Shown piece after piece: positions 6,727 through 16,070 of a DNA stretch of 25,675 nucleotides. Each line of letters starts with the position of its first letter. Within the stretch, counting starts at the first letter, position 1. The DNA is taken from NCBI GenBank assembly GCA_002394535.1, contig DGUG01000015.1:1-25675 (forward strand), given 5' to 3'. The notes under the pieces were generated by a model. It was not told the origin of the DNA and did not search any database. It was given only the letters and a program-made list of their open reading frames with translations. The position numbers and the translations under genes were made by a program. The stretch is from Lachnospiraceae bacterium UBA4316. Its GTDB lineage: Bacteria > Bacillota > Clostridia > Lachnospirales > Lachnospiraceae.

Positions 6727-9060
6727 ATGCCTTATAACAATTTTGACCGCATAGGAAGTGTGGTCGTTGATTACACATACTACGGCGGAGAGGATCTGTA
6801 CAGCGAGGGAGCTGCGGAAGACAGGTTACTTGATTATGTCAAAAATCATACATCACTTGACTATGAGCATTATATACAGGAATCAAGATCATGGTCGGTA
6901 ATGTATCATTTGTCGTACATAAGGGAAAATGTGGTCGGCTGGATTCCGATAAAGAGATCCGACAAGGTCCTTGAGATCGGCAGCGGATGCGGAGCCGTTA
7001 CGGGAGTTCTTGCCAGACTTGCGAAAAGCGTAACCTGCGTTGAACTTTCAAAAAAACGAAGCCTGATCAATGCATACAGAAACAAAGAGTATGACAATGT
7101 AAACATAATGGTCGGTAATTTTGAAGATGTCGAGAAGGGGCTTACGGAAAAGTACGATTACATTACACTCATAGGTGTACTTGAATATGCAGCTTCCTAC
7201 ATCAAAGCCGACAGGCCGTATAATACTTTTTTGGAGATTCTTAAGGAGCATCTGGCCCCCGGCGGAAAGATAGTAATTGCTATTGAAAACCGCTTGGGAA
7301 TGAAGTATTTTGCGGGCTGTAAGGAAGATCACCTTGGGTCTTTTTTTGGGGGAATAGAAGGATATCCTGCGGACTCTCCGGTGAAAACTTTTTCAAAGTC
7401 AAGTCTTATGCGGCTTCTTGAGGATGCCGGCTACCGGGACTCAAGATTTTATTATCCTTATCCCGATTATAAGCTTCCCCATACGATCTATTCCGATGAC
7501 AGACTTCCGGGTCCGGGTGATCTTAATACAAATATACGTAATTTTGATGATGACAGGCTTGTTCTGTTCGATGAAACCAAGGCGTTTGATGCAATGATTG
7601 AAGAAGGGTGTTTTGCGGATTACGCCAACTCCTTTATTGTTCTGGCGTCGCCGCAGGAGGGCTGGCAGAGCCGGATGAACCTTCCTATTTATGCCAAATA
7701 CGGTAACGAGCGAATGGAGGCATTCAGAGTCTGCACGGTCATAGATACGGATACCGAAGGGGAAAAAAGGGTGTTTAAAGTGGCATTGTCCACTCACGCA
7801 AACTCGCATATCGACAGGCTTAGTACTAATTATGACCGGCTATCGGAACAGTACGGCAGGACCGGCTTTGTTCCGGTAAAATGCAGCCTTCAGAAAGGCA
7901 GGGAGAGAGGTACGGCACTGGCCGGGGTTGCATCTAAGGCGAAAGATATCGTAAGGTTTGAGTATATGTCCGGGATTACCCTTGAAGATTATCTGAATGA
8001 GCTCGAATCTTCCGGAAAATACCCCCAAATGGAATCGGTTATTTTGGAATATTGCAGAAAACTGAATTCACTGACTGATGTGGTGGAGTTTAAGCGCTCC
8101 GTCGGGTTTGTTGAGGTGTTCGGAAAAAGAGAGTTCAAGAAAAAGTACGTAGCCATTAATCCCTGTAATTTTGATATGATTTTTTCCAATATAGTCTTAG
8201 ATGAAAAGGACATGGAAAAGGGACAATGGACTGTACTTGATTATGAGTGGGTGTGGGATTTTGCAATCCCGGTTCAGTTTGTGATCTACAGGGCGCTTTA
8301 TTATCATTTCAGGAATCGTTCCGATGACGGATTTGCAATGTACCTGTCAAGAAAGGGAATGGATGTTTACAGTCTGTGCGGGATCGATATAGGCGAGAGA
8401 ATGCTGTTTAATGAAATGGAACATTCTTTCCAGGTGTATATCATAGGCGGTTCGGCCTCTTTGGAGGTAATGCAGGTTCTGATGCCGACAACTACGATAA
8501 GAATTGATAATATTGTCAAGATCGGTTCATACCTCAGAAATCTTGATACCCCGAGAATATACTATTCGAGAGGAAATACATTCTCTCCGGACAATCAGAT
8601 AAGTGTGATCGGAGATGTTGATAACGGGCGGGTTTCAATGATAATACCTTTTGAGAGGTATATCAATTCGCTTAGGATAGACCCCACCGAGTATCCGTGT
8701 CTGTTTCACATTGATAAGCTTGTTTATTGTCTAAACGACGGTTTTAAACAAGACGTTGGGCAGATAATCATAAACGGGTACAAGGTTTCCGAGAATACTT
8801 ACATATACGATACAAACGATGCACAGATGATAATCGAGGGAATACCGCAGAATGCCAAGTCTCTTGAGGTAGAATACAGGATATCCATGATAGAGGACCC
8901 GTTCTACGAGGATATTTTGAGCATACTTAAGAGAGAAGAGCAGACAAAACTGGAGGAAAAACAGGTATTTACCTATCGGCTCAAGAGAAAGGTAGGAATC
9001 ATCAAAGAAGATACGTTGCCTGAAGGTTTTGTAAGAGCCGATCTGGTAAAATCTCAATGA
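6727..9060 (+). CDS. SAM methyltransferase-kinase fusion, WbdD-like chain-capping candidate
   Basis: This 777-residue multidomain protein starts with a class I SAM-dependent methyltransferase: motif I VLEIGSGCGAVTGVLA (81-96), acidic V-E-L (105-107), and YDYITLIGVLEY (143-154). Residues about 330-530 resemble a protein-kinase/aminoglycoside-phosphotransferase fold. RVFKVAL supplies a beta-3-type Lys (K351), RFEYMSGITLEDYL (410-423) resembles a hinge, NFDMIFSNI (481-489) matches the catalytic D-x4-N (D483, N488), and VLDYEW (503-508) supplies the metal Asp (D505). Residues about 600-720 are probably beta-rich, ending in a charged tail. E. coli WbdD has the same methyltransferase-then-kinase order and caps O-antigen ends for Wzt recognition. 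The position directly after wzt supports that role here, by inference. A WbdD-style long C-terminal coiled coil is not evident. GGGGAAAG precedes the ATG. Confidence 0.78.
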   Translation: MPYNNFDRIGSVVVDYTYYGGEDLYSEGAAEDRLLDYVKNHTSLDYEHYIQESRSWSVMYHLSYIRENVVGWIPIKRSDKVLEIGSGCGAVTGVLARLAKSVTCVELSKKRSLINAYRNKEYDNVNIMVGNFEDVEKGLTEKYDYITLIGVLEYAASYIKADRPYNTFLEILKEHLAPGGKIVIAIENRLGMKYFAGCKEDHLGSFFGGIEGYPADSPVKTFSKSSLMRLLEDAGYRDSRFYYPYPDYKLPHTIYSDDRLPGPGDLNTNIRNFDDDRLVLFDETKAFDAMIEEGCFADYANSFIVLASPQEGWQSRMNLPIYAKYGNERMEAFRVCTVIDTDTEGEKRVFKVALSTHANSHIDRLSTNYDRLSEQYGRTGFVPVKCSLQKGRERGTALAGVASKAKDIVRFEYMSGITLEDYLNELESSGKYPQMESVILEYCRKLNSLTDVVEFKRSVGFVEVFGKREFKKKYVAINPCNFDMIFSNIVLDEKDMEKGQWTVLDYEWVWDFAIPVQFVIYRALYYHFRNRSDDGFAMYLSRKGMDVYSLCGIDIGERMLFNEMEHSFQVYIIGGSASLEVMQVLMPTTTIRIDNIVKIGSYLRNLDTPRIYYSRGNTFSPDNQISVIGDVDNGRVSMIIPFERYINSLRIDPTEYPCLFHIDKLVYCLNDGFKQDVGQIIINGYKVSENTYIYDTNDAQMIIEGIPQNAKSLEVEYRISMIEDPFYEDILSILKREEQTKLEEKQVFTYRLKRKVGIIKEDTLPEGFVRADLVKSQ

Positions 9061-9071
9061 TCTGTTAAGTT

Positions 9072-11126
9072 ATGAGCGTCATAAAAGATAATCAACTGCT
9101 TGCCTATAAAGAAGAATGCTTCAAGCAGACAATGCCTTATGCATATGAATTGGCGTATATGAGTGATCCGGACAGCGCGGAACAAAGAGAGGTTTCCGGA
9201 CATGAACTGTCAGGAAGGATAATTAATTTTCCTGATGATAATGCCAATATACTCAATTTTGAAGGCATTAACGAGGATTATGTGATTTTTGTAAACGTAA
9301 GCGGAGTCTGTGAACCCGATATGGTAAGACGCCTCATTTCGAATGGAATGGGTGCGGATATAATATATCCGGACGAAGACTTTATAACGGATACAAGTGC
9401 TGATCTTACGGATATTAATGTCAGGATAAGGACTCTTCGCACACCGTGGAGAAAGCCCGACTATTCACCTGATACGATCGTATCATTCCCATACATAGAA
9501 ACCTGTTTTGCCATAAAAACCAAATTTGCCCGATTTGTCCCGGCAATGAAGCGGTCTCCGGAAATAGGGGACAATGTCAGATGCCGTGATTTTCTGCTGC
9601 GTGCACTTGAGAGAGCGCAGAGTGTGGTTCATGTTCCGCAAATACTCTATCACAGGGATCTGTCAGAGTTGACGGATGATGTATATCAAATATCGGATGA
9701 GCAGATATATGCAGCATTATATGACCGGTATACAAAACCCGGATATATTTTATGCAAAGAGGCTGCGGAAAAGAGGCGCGGAATAAATGAGATACCCGCT
9801 TTACCCAAAGAAGGGCCGCTGGTCTCCGTAATAATCCCATCCAAAGACCAACCCAGAGTTCTCAAGGAATGTATAAGAAATATTAGGATAAATGCCGGGA
9901 AGATACCGTATGAGATAATTGTGGTCGATAACGGAAGTTCTGAAGAGAACCGGGATATTATCGATAAGTATGTTACACAGCTTCCGGGTGGGAGAGGAAC
10001 TTACCTGTATGATCCGCAGGAGTTTAACTATTCGAATATGTGCAATACCGGAGCTTCAGCTGCAAGGGGAAGATATCTGCTGTTTATGAATGACGATGTT
10101 GACGCGATTACGGACGGTTTTTTGCAAAAACTCCTTGTTTTCGCTGCAAGAAGCTATGTAGGCGCAGTTGGTGCAAAACTGCTCTATCCGGACGATGTTT
10201 CGATACAGCATATCGGGGTAATGAATATTAACCGGGGTCCGACCCATAAACTTGCCGGATTCCCGGACTCAAAGGTGCAATATTATTGCAGAAACCGGTT
10301 TGCCTGGAATGTGCTTGCGGTAACGGGTGCATGCCTCATGGTAAACAGGGAAAAATACTATCAAGTAGGCGGCTTTTGTGATAAAATAAAGGTCGGCTAT
10401 AATGACGTCGATCTGTGCGCAAAACTTCTTGAAGCAGGTTATTACAATGTAGTGAACAATGACTGTGTAATGACTCATCATGAATCGCTGGCGAGGGGAG
10501 CTGACGCGGCAAGCGATGAGAAGATGCAAAGACTTCGCGAAGAGCGTACAATGCTGTATTCGCTTCATCCGTGGATGGCTAAAAACTCCGATCCGTTTTA
10601 CGGACATATGCTGGATGTCGATACAATTGAGATAAAATGCGGGGTTGTACCTGAATACCAGATCACTGACCGGCGCAATAAAATAAAAGAACTCCCGAAG
10701 ATCCCCGGCAGAAAGAGCGGCAAGGCGATGATGTCAGTGGATATGTGCTCAATAGAAAGAGCAATTTCATCCGATGTCGAGGATGCTTATGTGATAGAGG
10801 GATGGGGCTTGTACCTGTCATGGGACAATGCTCTTGTCAGAAAATTTGTTGTACTCATCCCGCTCGATGAATATGATGTGGAGCTTAAAGAGTGTATAGT
10901 AGCGGCTACAAGTTCAAAATACAGGAGTGATATACGGGAAGTATTTCCCGATGCTGTAAATGTTGATCTTGCAGGATTTGTTTGCAGGGTACCGTTTAGT
11001 GCCATTGATCCGCATCGCCGTTACCGGATCGGAGTATTGCTCCGGAAAATGACAGGATTAAAGAGCAGCAGGCTTGCTCTGGGTGATATATATGAACCGC
11101 GAAGAGGAATTGTTGAAAACGAGTGA
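9072..11126 (+). CDS. tandem GT2 glycosyltransferase with degenerate first domain
   Basis: This 684-residue cytoplasmic glycosyltransferase lacks obvious membrane segments. Residues about 65-200 align by eye with the second half of a GT-A domain (DIIYPDEDFI, KPDYSPD, VVHVPQILYHR) but lack the DxD and catalytic acidic motifs of the related protein at 11092. Where that protein reads GLFDHDD, this one reads VIFVNVSGV. Residues 249-500 form an apparently intact GT2 domain: LVSVIIPSKDQ (250-260), EIIVVDNGSS (281-290), LFMNDDVD (337-344), VTGACLM (417-423) and NDVDLCAKL (444-452). A C-terminal extension (about 555-684) looks like a beta-rich accessory domain. The sugar is unknown; rhamnose is plausible from context. 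No strong ribosome binding site precedes the ATG, which lies 11 bases after the previous stop. Confidence 0.85.
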   Translation: MSVIKDNQLLAYKEECFKQTMPYAYELAYMSDPDSAEQREVSGHELSGRIINFPDDNANILNFEGINEDYVIFVNVSGVCEPDMVRRLISNGMGADIIYPDEDFITDTSADLTDINVRIRTLRTPWRKPDYSPDTIVSFPYIETCFAIKTKFARFVPAMKRSPEIGDNVRCRDFLLRALERAQSVVHVPQILYHRDLSELTDDVYQISDEQIYAALYDRYTKPGYILCKEAAEKRRGINEIPALPKEGPLVSVIIPSKDQPRVLKECIRNIRINAGKIPYEIIVVDNGSSEENRDIIDKYVTQLPGGRGTYLYDPQEFNYSNMCNTGASAARGRYLLFMNDDVDAITDGFLQKLLVFAARSYVGAVGAKLLYPDDVSIQHIGVMNINRGPTHKLAGFPDSKVQYYCRNRFAWNVLAVTGACLMVNREKYYQVGGFCDKIKVGYNDVDLCAKLLEAGYYNVVNNDCVMTHHESLARGADAASDEKMQRLREERTMLYSLHPWMAKNSDPFYGHMLDVDTIEIKCGVVPEYQITDRRNKIKELPKIPGRKSGKAMMSVDMCSIERAISSDVEDAYVIEGWGLYLSWDNALVRKFVVLIPLDEYDVELKECIVAATSSKYRSDIREVFPDAVNVDLAGFVCRVPFSAIDPHRRYRIGVLLRKMTGLKSSRLALGDIYEPRRGIVENE

Positions 11127-13098
11127 ATACTATAAGGATCTGTACGAGAAAGAACGCCGAAAATGTGCGGATCTGACGGAAAAACTTGTAGATGCAGAGG
11201 CTAAAGTGGCCGATCTTAACTATAAGATGGATAAACTCCGCAATTCCATGATCTGGAAAATGATCTATCCTGTAAGACTTGCATGGAGTCATACCAAGAA
11301 CCTGTTTATCAGGATCAAAAGATACGGAAGCATATCAAATCTTAAAAAGAAAATAGAGAGCAAGATCATAGAGAGGAAGGCTTATAAAAGCTATGGCACG
11401 CTGTCCATGCCGACTCCCGAAGAGATTAAAGCTCAAAGGGAAACTGCCTTTAATAAAAATATCTTATTTTCAATTCTTGTACCGCTTTATAACACTCCCG
11501 AAGTATTTTTGCGGGAGATGATCGAATCGGTTATTTCGCAGACATACGAAAATTGGGAATTGTGTCTTGCTGACGGTTCGGACGCCGATCATGCATATGT
11601 TGAGCAGATAGTCAAAGGATACGGAGATGACCGGATCAGGTATGAAAGACTGACTGAGAATCTGGGAATTTCAGGCAATACAAACAAATGCTTTGAGATG
11701 GCAAAAGGAGATTACATCGGTCTGTTTGATCATGATGATATCCTTCATCCGACCGCATTGTACGAGTATATGAAAGTCATATGCGATAAGGGTGCCGACT
11801 ACATATACTGTGATGAGACAACATTTTCGGGCAAGTCGATCGATCATATGATTACCCTCCACTTCAAGCCGGATTTTGCCCCCGATAATTTGAGGGCAAA
11901 TAACTATATATGTCATTTCTCTGTTTTTTCCAAGGAGTTGGTTGATAAATGCGGAACATTCAGGCCCGAATTTGACGGAAGCCAGGATCACGATATGATA
12001 CTCAGACTGACAAAGGCCGCAACAAATATAGTCCATGTGCCGAAGATTCTCTACTACTGGCGTTCTCATGCCGGAAGCGTCGCATCTGACATAAATGCAA
12101 AAAGTTATGCGATAGATGCGGCGAAGGGAGCTGTTGCCGCTCATCTTACAGCTTGCGGATTTTCAGGTTTTAAGATTGAAAGTTCCAGAGCTTTTGAAAC
12201 TATTTTCAGGATAAGATATGCGCTTACAGGGCACCCTCTCGTTTCCATACTTATACCGAACAAGGATCATACAGAGGACCTCAGACGTTGCATAGAGTCC
12301 ATTACAGACAGAACATCCTATGATAATTATGAGATCATAGTAATCGAGAATAACTCTGTAACAGGTGAGATAAAGGATTATTATGAAACTCTCAAAATGC
12401 ATCCGAAGATCAGGGTTGTCTCATATGAAGGCGTTTTTAACTATTCCGCGGTCAATAATTTCGGAGCCTCCTTTGCAGAGGGAGAGTATATTATACTCCT
12501 TAACAACGATACGGAAGTCATTACGAGAAACTGGATTGAGGAACTCCTTATGTATGCCCAGAGAGAGGATGTGGGGGCGGTAGGATGCATGCTTTATTAT
12601 CCTGATTACACAATACAACACGCGGGTATTGTTCTCGGAATGGGGGCACACAGAACCGCGGGTCATTCCCACTATAAAATGGCGAAAGAGAACCTCGGAT
12701 ATATGGGCAGACTTTGCTATGCTCAAAATGTATCCGCTGTAACCGGAGCATGTCTTATGGTTAAAAAGAAACTGTTTGATGATGTGGGAGGGCTTTCGGA
12801 GGATCTTGCCATTGCGCTTAACGATGTTGATTTTTGCCTGAAACTTCGAAAAAAAGGATTGCTTAATGTATTCACGCCATTTGCGGAACTGTTCCATTAC
12901 GAATCAGTATCGAGAGGAACAGATGTTACCGAAGAAGCAAGCAGGCAAAATGCGGAAAGATACAATAGAGAATGTGATTTGTTCAAAGAAAAGTGGAGGG
13001 CGGAACTTGATAAGGGAGATCCGTACTTTAACCCGAATTTCTCGTTGGATTATTCCAATTTTGTTCTGGCGGGAAACCCAAAGAGCATGGTAGGCTAA
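11092..13098 (+). CDS. bifunctional tandem GT2 glycosyltransferase
   Basis: This 668-residue protein has two apparently complete GT-A domains. Residues 1-50 form a probable coiled coil ending in RNSMIWKMIYPVR, a basic motif often seen ahead of such enzymes. Domain 1 (about 125-345) has FSILVPLYNTP, NLGISGNTN, GLFDHDD (210-216), FKPDFAPDNL and QDHDMILR (298-305). Domain 2 (about 383-630) has LVSILIPNKDH, EIIVIENNS, ILLNNDTEV (468-476), VTGACLMV and NDVDFCLKL. It probably adds two different linkages to the growing chain in the cytoplasm; donors are unknown. The ATG at 11092 sits 5 bases after GGGTGA, inside the last 35 bases of the upstream gene. A TTG at 11074 would add six residues with a poorer ribosome site and was not chosen. 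Confidence 0.88.
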   Translation: MNREEELLKTSEYYKDLYEKERRKCADLTEKLVDAEAKVADLNYKMDKLRNSMIWKMIYPVRLAWSHTKNLFIRIKRYGSISNLKKKIESKIIERKAYKSYGTLSMPTPEEIKAQRETAFNKNILFSILVPLYNTPEVFLREMIESVISQTYENWELCLADGSDADHAYVEQIVKGYGDDRIRYERLTENLGISGNTNKCFEMAKGDYIGLFDHDDILHPTALYEYMKVICDKGADYIYCDETTFSGKSIDHMITLHFKPDFAPDNLRANNYICHFSVFSKELVDKCGTFRPEFDGSQDHDMILRLTKAATNIVHVPKILYYWRSHAGSVASDINAKSYAIDAAKGAVAAHLTACGFSGFKIESSRAFETIFRIRYALTGHPLVSILIPNKDHTEDLRRCIESITDRTSYDNYEIIVIENNSVTGEIKDYYETLKMHPKIRVVSYEGVFNYSAVNNFGASFAEGEYIILLNNDTEVITRNWIEELLMYAQREDVGAVGCMLYYPDYTIQHAGIVLGMGAHRTAGHSHYKMAKENLGYMGRLCYAQNVSAVTGACLMVKKKLFDDVGGLSEDLAIALNDVDFCLKLRKKGLLNVFTPFAELFHYESVSRGTDVTEEASRQNAERYNRECDLFKEKWRAELDKGDPYFNPNFSLDYSNFVLAGNPKSMVG

Positions 13099-13135
13099 GG
13101 ACCAGAAGATATATTTTAAGACAGGAGGATATGAT

Positions 13136-14863
13136 ATGAGTTATATGGAACAGTACCGGTACTGGTGTGAGGACGAATACTTTGATGATTCCACCAAGGC
13201 TGAACTTAAGGCCCTTGAAGGAAATGATGCTGAGATCAAGGAAAGATTTTACAAAGATCTTGAATTCGGTACGGGCGGACTTCGCGGCGTGATCGGTGCC
13301 GGAACAAACAGAATGAACATATATACGGTCAGACGGGCAACCCAGGGACTTGCAAACTATATTACCAGGATGAATGCCAAGGATAAGGGAGTTGCAATCG
13401 CCTACGATTCGCGGAGAATGTCACCGCAGTTTGCCGATGAAGCAGCTCTGTGCCTTGCCGCAAACGGAATAAAGGCGTATGTCTTTGAAAGCTTGAGACC
13501 TACACCGGAACTGTCATTTGCACTTCGTACTCTCGGATGTACTGCCGGAATAGTCGTAACCGCAAGCCATAATCCTCCGGAATACAACGGATACAAAGTT
13601 TACTGGGAAGACGGTGCTCAGATCACATCCCCAAGAGATACGGATATTATCGGTGAAGTTGCAGCTGTAGCCGATTATAACGAAGTTAAAACAATGAGCA
13701 AGGAAGAAGCTATAGCGGACAAGCTCTACAATGTGATCGGAAAAGAAATCGATGACAAGTATATGGTCGAACTCAAGAAGCAGATCATTCATCCCGAGAT
13801 AATTAAGGCTGTGGCCGATTCTATCAAGATCGTTTACACTCCGTTCCACGGAACCGGAAATCTCCCGGTAAGGCGGATACTGTCGGAGCTGGGATTCAAG
13901 CATGTGTATGTTGTACCGGAACAGGAGCTTCCGGATCCCGAATTCACTACTCTTGAGTACCCCAATCCCGAAGATCCCAAGGCCTTCACTCTGGCTCTTA
14001 AGCTGGCGAAGGAAAAGGATGCGGACATAGTCCTTGCTACAGATCCGGATGCGGACAGACTGGGAATATATGCGAAGGATTCGGCAACAGGTGAATATAT
14101 ACCGTTTACCGGAAATATGTCCGGTATGCTTATTGCAGAGTATATTCTCCGTGAGAGAAAAGAGATGGGTACCCTTCCGGCAAACGGTGCTCTCATCAAA
14201 ACCATCGTTACGACCAATCTCGCCGATGCAATTACAAAAGCATATGGCATTAAGCTGATCGAGGTACTCACCGGATTTAAGTATATCGGAGAGCAGATCA
14301 AGTATTTCGAACAGAATCATGACTATGAGTATGTATTCGGACTTGAGGAGAGTTACGGATGCCTTGCAGGCACTCATGCGAGAGACAAGGACGCTGTTGT
14401 TGCGGTAATGTGCCTGTGTGAGGTTGCAGCATGGTGCAAGTACAACAATATTACCGTATGGGATCAGATGCTCAAGATTTATGAGCGTTTCGGTTACTAC
14501 ATGGAAGGCATACATACCATTACTCTCAAGGGCATTGACGGAGCACAGCAGATAAAAGATATGATGGAAAAACTCCGCAACAATCCGCCCAAAGAGTTTG
14601 ACGGCTTAAAAGTGCTTAAGTTCAGAGATTATGAGAAGGACACAATTACCGACCTTGCAACGGGTGAAGTGACACCTACCGGGCTTCCGAAGTCAAACGT
14701 ACTGTATTTTGAAATTGAAAATGACAGCTGGTGCTGTGCAAGGCCTTCGGGAACAGAGCCCAAGATCAAATTTTACATGGGTATAAAGGGCGACAATCTG
14801 GAAGATGCTAACAGGAAACTTGAAAGCTTTAAAGATGCAGTTGTTAAGGCGCTGGAAGGATAA
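13136..14863 (+). CDS. pgcA: phosphoglucomutase / phosphomannomutase family (PgcA-like)
   Basis: This 575-residue phosphohexomutase interconverts hexose 6-phosphate and 1-phosphate, probably glucose here. The phosphoserine loop is TASHNPPEYNGYKVYW (142-157, S144), the metal loop DPDADR (303-308), the sugar-binding loop GLEESYGCL (402-410) and the phosphate-binding loop RPSGTEPKIK (536-545). Length and order match the long PgcA/PGM2-like bacterial form. A strong AGGAGG (13123-13128) lies 7 bases before the ATG. Its place in a rhamnose polysaccharide locus suggests it supplies glucose 1-phosphate for RfbA. Mannose specificity cannot be ruled out from sequence alone. Confidence 0.94.
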   Translation: MSYMEQYRYWCEDEYFDDSTKAELKALEGNDAEIKERFYKDLEFGTGGLRGVIGAGTNRMNIYTVRRATQGLANYITRMNAKDKGVAIAYDSRRMSPQFADEAALCLAANGIKAYVFESLRPTPELSFALRTLGCTAGIVVTASHNPPEYNGYKVYWEDGAQITSPRDTDIIGEVAAVADYNEVKTMSKEEAIADKLYNVIGKEIDDKYMVELKKQIIHPEIIKAVADSIKIVYTPFHGTGNLPVRRILSELGFKHVYVVPEQELPDPEFTTLEYPNPEDPKAFTLALKLAKEKDADIVLATDPDADRLGIYAKDSATGEYIPFTGNMSGMLIAEYILRERKEMGTLPANGALIKTIVTTNLADAITKAYGIKLIEVLTGFKYIGEQIKYFEQNHDYEYVFGLEESYGCLAGTHARDKDAVVAVMCLCEVAAWCKYNNITVWDQMLKIYERFGYYMEGIHTITLKGIDGAQQIKDMMEKLRNNPPKEFDGLKVLKFRDYEKDTITDLATGEVTPTGLPKSNVLYFEIENDSWCCARPSGTEPKIKFYMGIKGDNLEDANRKLESFKDAVVKALEG

Positions 14864-16070
14864 TCGTACCGTAAGAACGATCATATTGGCATTTCTTGCG
14901 CTTTGTGCCGCAGTATCGGTATTTCAGGGTGCAAGGAATGCCTTGGAGTTTTCCCAGGATTTCCAATGGGATGCGGCAAGGGCACTCAGGGACGGAATGG
15001 ACCCTTATGAAATGTCATATCTTCCGCAGATAACCGAGTCGGAATCACCGGCACTTGCAGAGTTTTATCGAATGTACACCGACAGGGGTCTTACGCAGAA
15101 GATGGAGGCAAATCAGTTTCCAACGCTTCTAATGCTGCTTTTTCCGATGACCTGTTTTGCTCCTGAGACGGCTAAATGCCTGTGGCTTGCCCTTAATCTG
15201 GCATTTACTGCAGGAATAGTTATCCTTCTTAGAAAAACTTTTTTTGAAAATGCGGATATTTATGAATTTACCGCCGCCATATTGTTGATGCTGGCGGGTA
15301 CTCCGTACAGGAACCAGCTTGGTGTCGGGCAACATACGCTGTTTGCATTCTTTTTCTTTATGATGGCAGTATATATCGAAAAAAAAGATGTAAACAGAAG
15401 TCCGGCAGGATGTGTACTTACAGCCCTATGCCTTTTTGTATCGTACTATAAATACACGCTGACGGCACCCCTTGCATTATATTTTATATACAAAAAGAGA
15501 TATAAAGAGCTTGCCCTTTCCGTTGCTGCACACATTATTCTGACCGAAGTGTTTGCGGCAAGGGGCGGCAGGAGTTTTGTATATATGATAAAAGCTCCAC
15601 TTGAGGTGGCTTCAAATCTGGCTGCCGAGGGCGGGATTGATCTGGGGGTTTTATTCGGAAGCCCTCTTTGTTATGTTGTGGCTTTCGTAATTGCAATATT
15701 ACTTGTTGCAGTAACACTCAGGCTGCCGCAAAACAGTGAAAACATATTAATTTCGCTGCTTATTCTCTGGTCGCTAATCCTTACATACCACAGGACCTAT
15801 GACTTTTTTGTGCTGCCGGTGGCAGCAGCATTTGTCTGTCCGGGTGGCGATACAGACCAAAAGGAGAGAGATCCGGCGTGGTTTTTGCTATTTGCAGTAC
15901 TTGTTATGTCTGTGTTTTTCGGTCTCAGAGTGTTTAATGAGAATAGTGCTTCAAAAATATGCGTCGGTATATTGTATTATGCATTTACGGTGGCATTTAC
16001 ATGCGTCACCATAAAAATAATAAAAAACCGTCAGGTTGTGACGGCGATTAAAGGAAATAACATAAAATGA
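14835..16070 (+). CDS. GT87/DUF2029-type polytopic membrane glycosyltransferase
   Basis: This polytopic membrane protein of about 411 residues resembles the GT-C group related to DUF2029/GT87, which uses polyprenyl-phosphate sugars on the outer membrane face. After a first transmembrane helix comes a periplasm-type loop, FSQDFQWDAARALRDGMDPY, the family's early acidic loop with the D-W/F-D-x-x-x-A pattern. NQFPTLLMLLFP then leads into repeated hydrophobic segments, and YHRTYDFFVLP is a conserved late motif. The start is uncertain. The ATG at 14835 overlaps the mutase gene by 29 bases and gives a basic segment then a helix. ATG 14805 would lie 58 bases inside the mutase, and TTG 14841 is also possible. 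Its end overlaps the GtrA-like gene by ATGA, suggesting a joint job in extracytoplasmic glycosylation. Confidence 0.75.
   Translation: MQLLRRWKDNRTVRTIILAFLALCAAVSVFQGARNALEFSQDFQWDAARALRDGMDPYEMSYLPQITESESPALAEFYRMYTDRGLTQKMEANQFPTLLMLLFPMTCFAPETAKCLWLALNLAFTAGIVILLRKTFFENADIYEFTAAILLMLAGTPYRNQLGVGQHTLFAFFFFMMAVYIEKKDVNRSPAGCVLTALCLFVSYYKYTLTAPLALYFIYKKRYKELALSVAAHIILTEVFAARGGRSFVYMIKAPLEVASNLAAEGGIDLGVLFGSPLCYVVAFVIAILLVAVTLRLPQNSENILISLLILWSLILTYHRTYDFFVLPVAAAFVCPGGDTDQKERDPAWFLLFAVLVMSVFFGLRVFNENSASKICVGILYYAFTVAFTCVTIKIIKNRQVVTAIKGNNIK

Noticed and set aside
11074..11091. TTG start six codons upstream for the tandem GT2 gene
   Set aside because: ATG 11092 has a better ribosome binding site (GGGTGA, 5-base spacing) and the normal start codon.
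12421..12897. 158-residue minus-strand frame inside the tandem GT2 gene
   Set aside because: It lies wholly opposite an intact GT2 domain with clear motifs and has no family resemblance.
13514..14515. 333-residue open frame on the minus strand across the mutase gene
   Set aside because: The plus strand here encodes all the conserved phosphohexomutase motifs. The minus-strand product shows no recognisable family and would be fully antisense.
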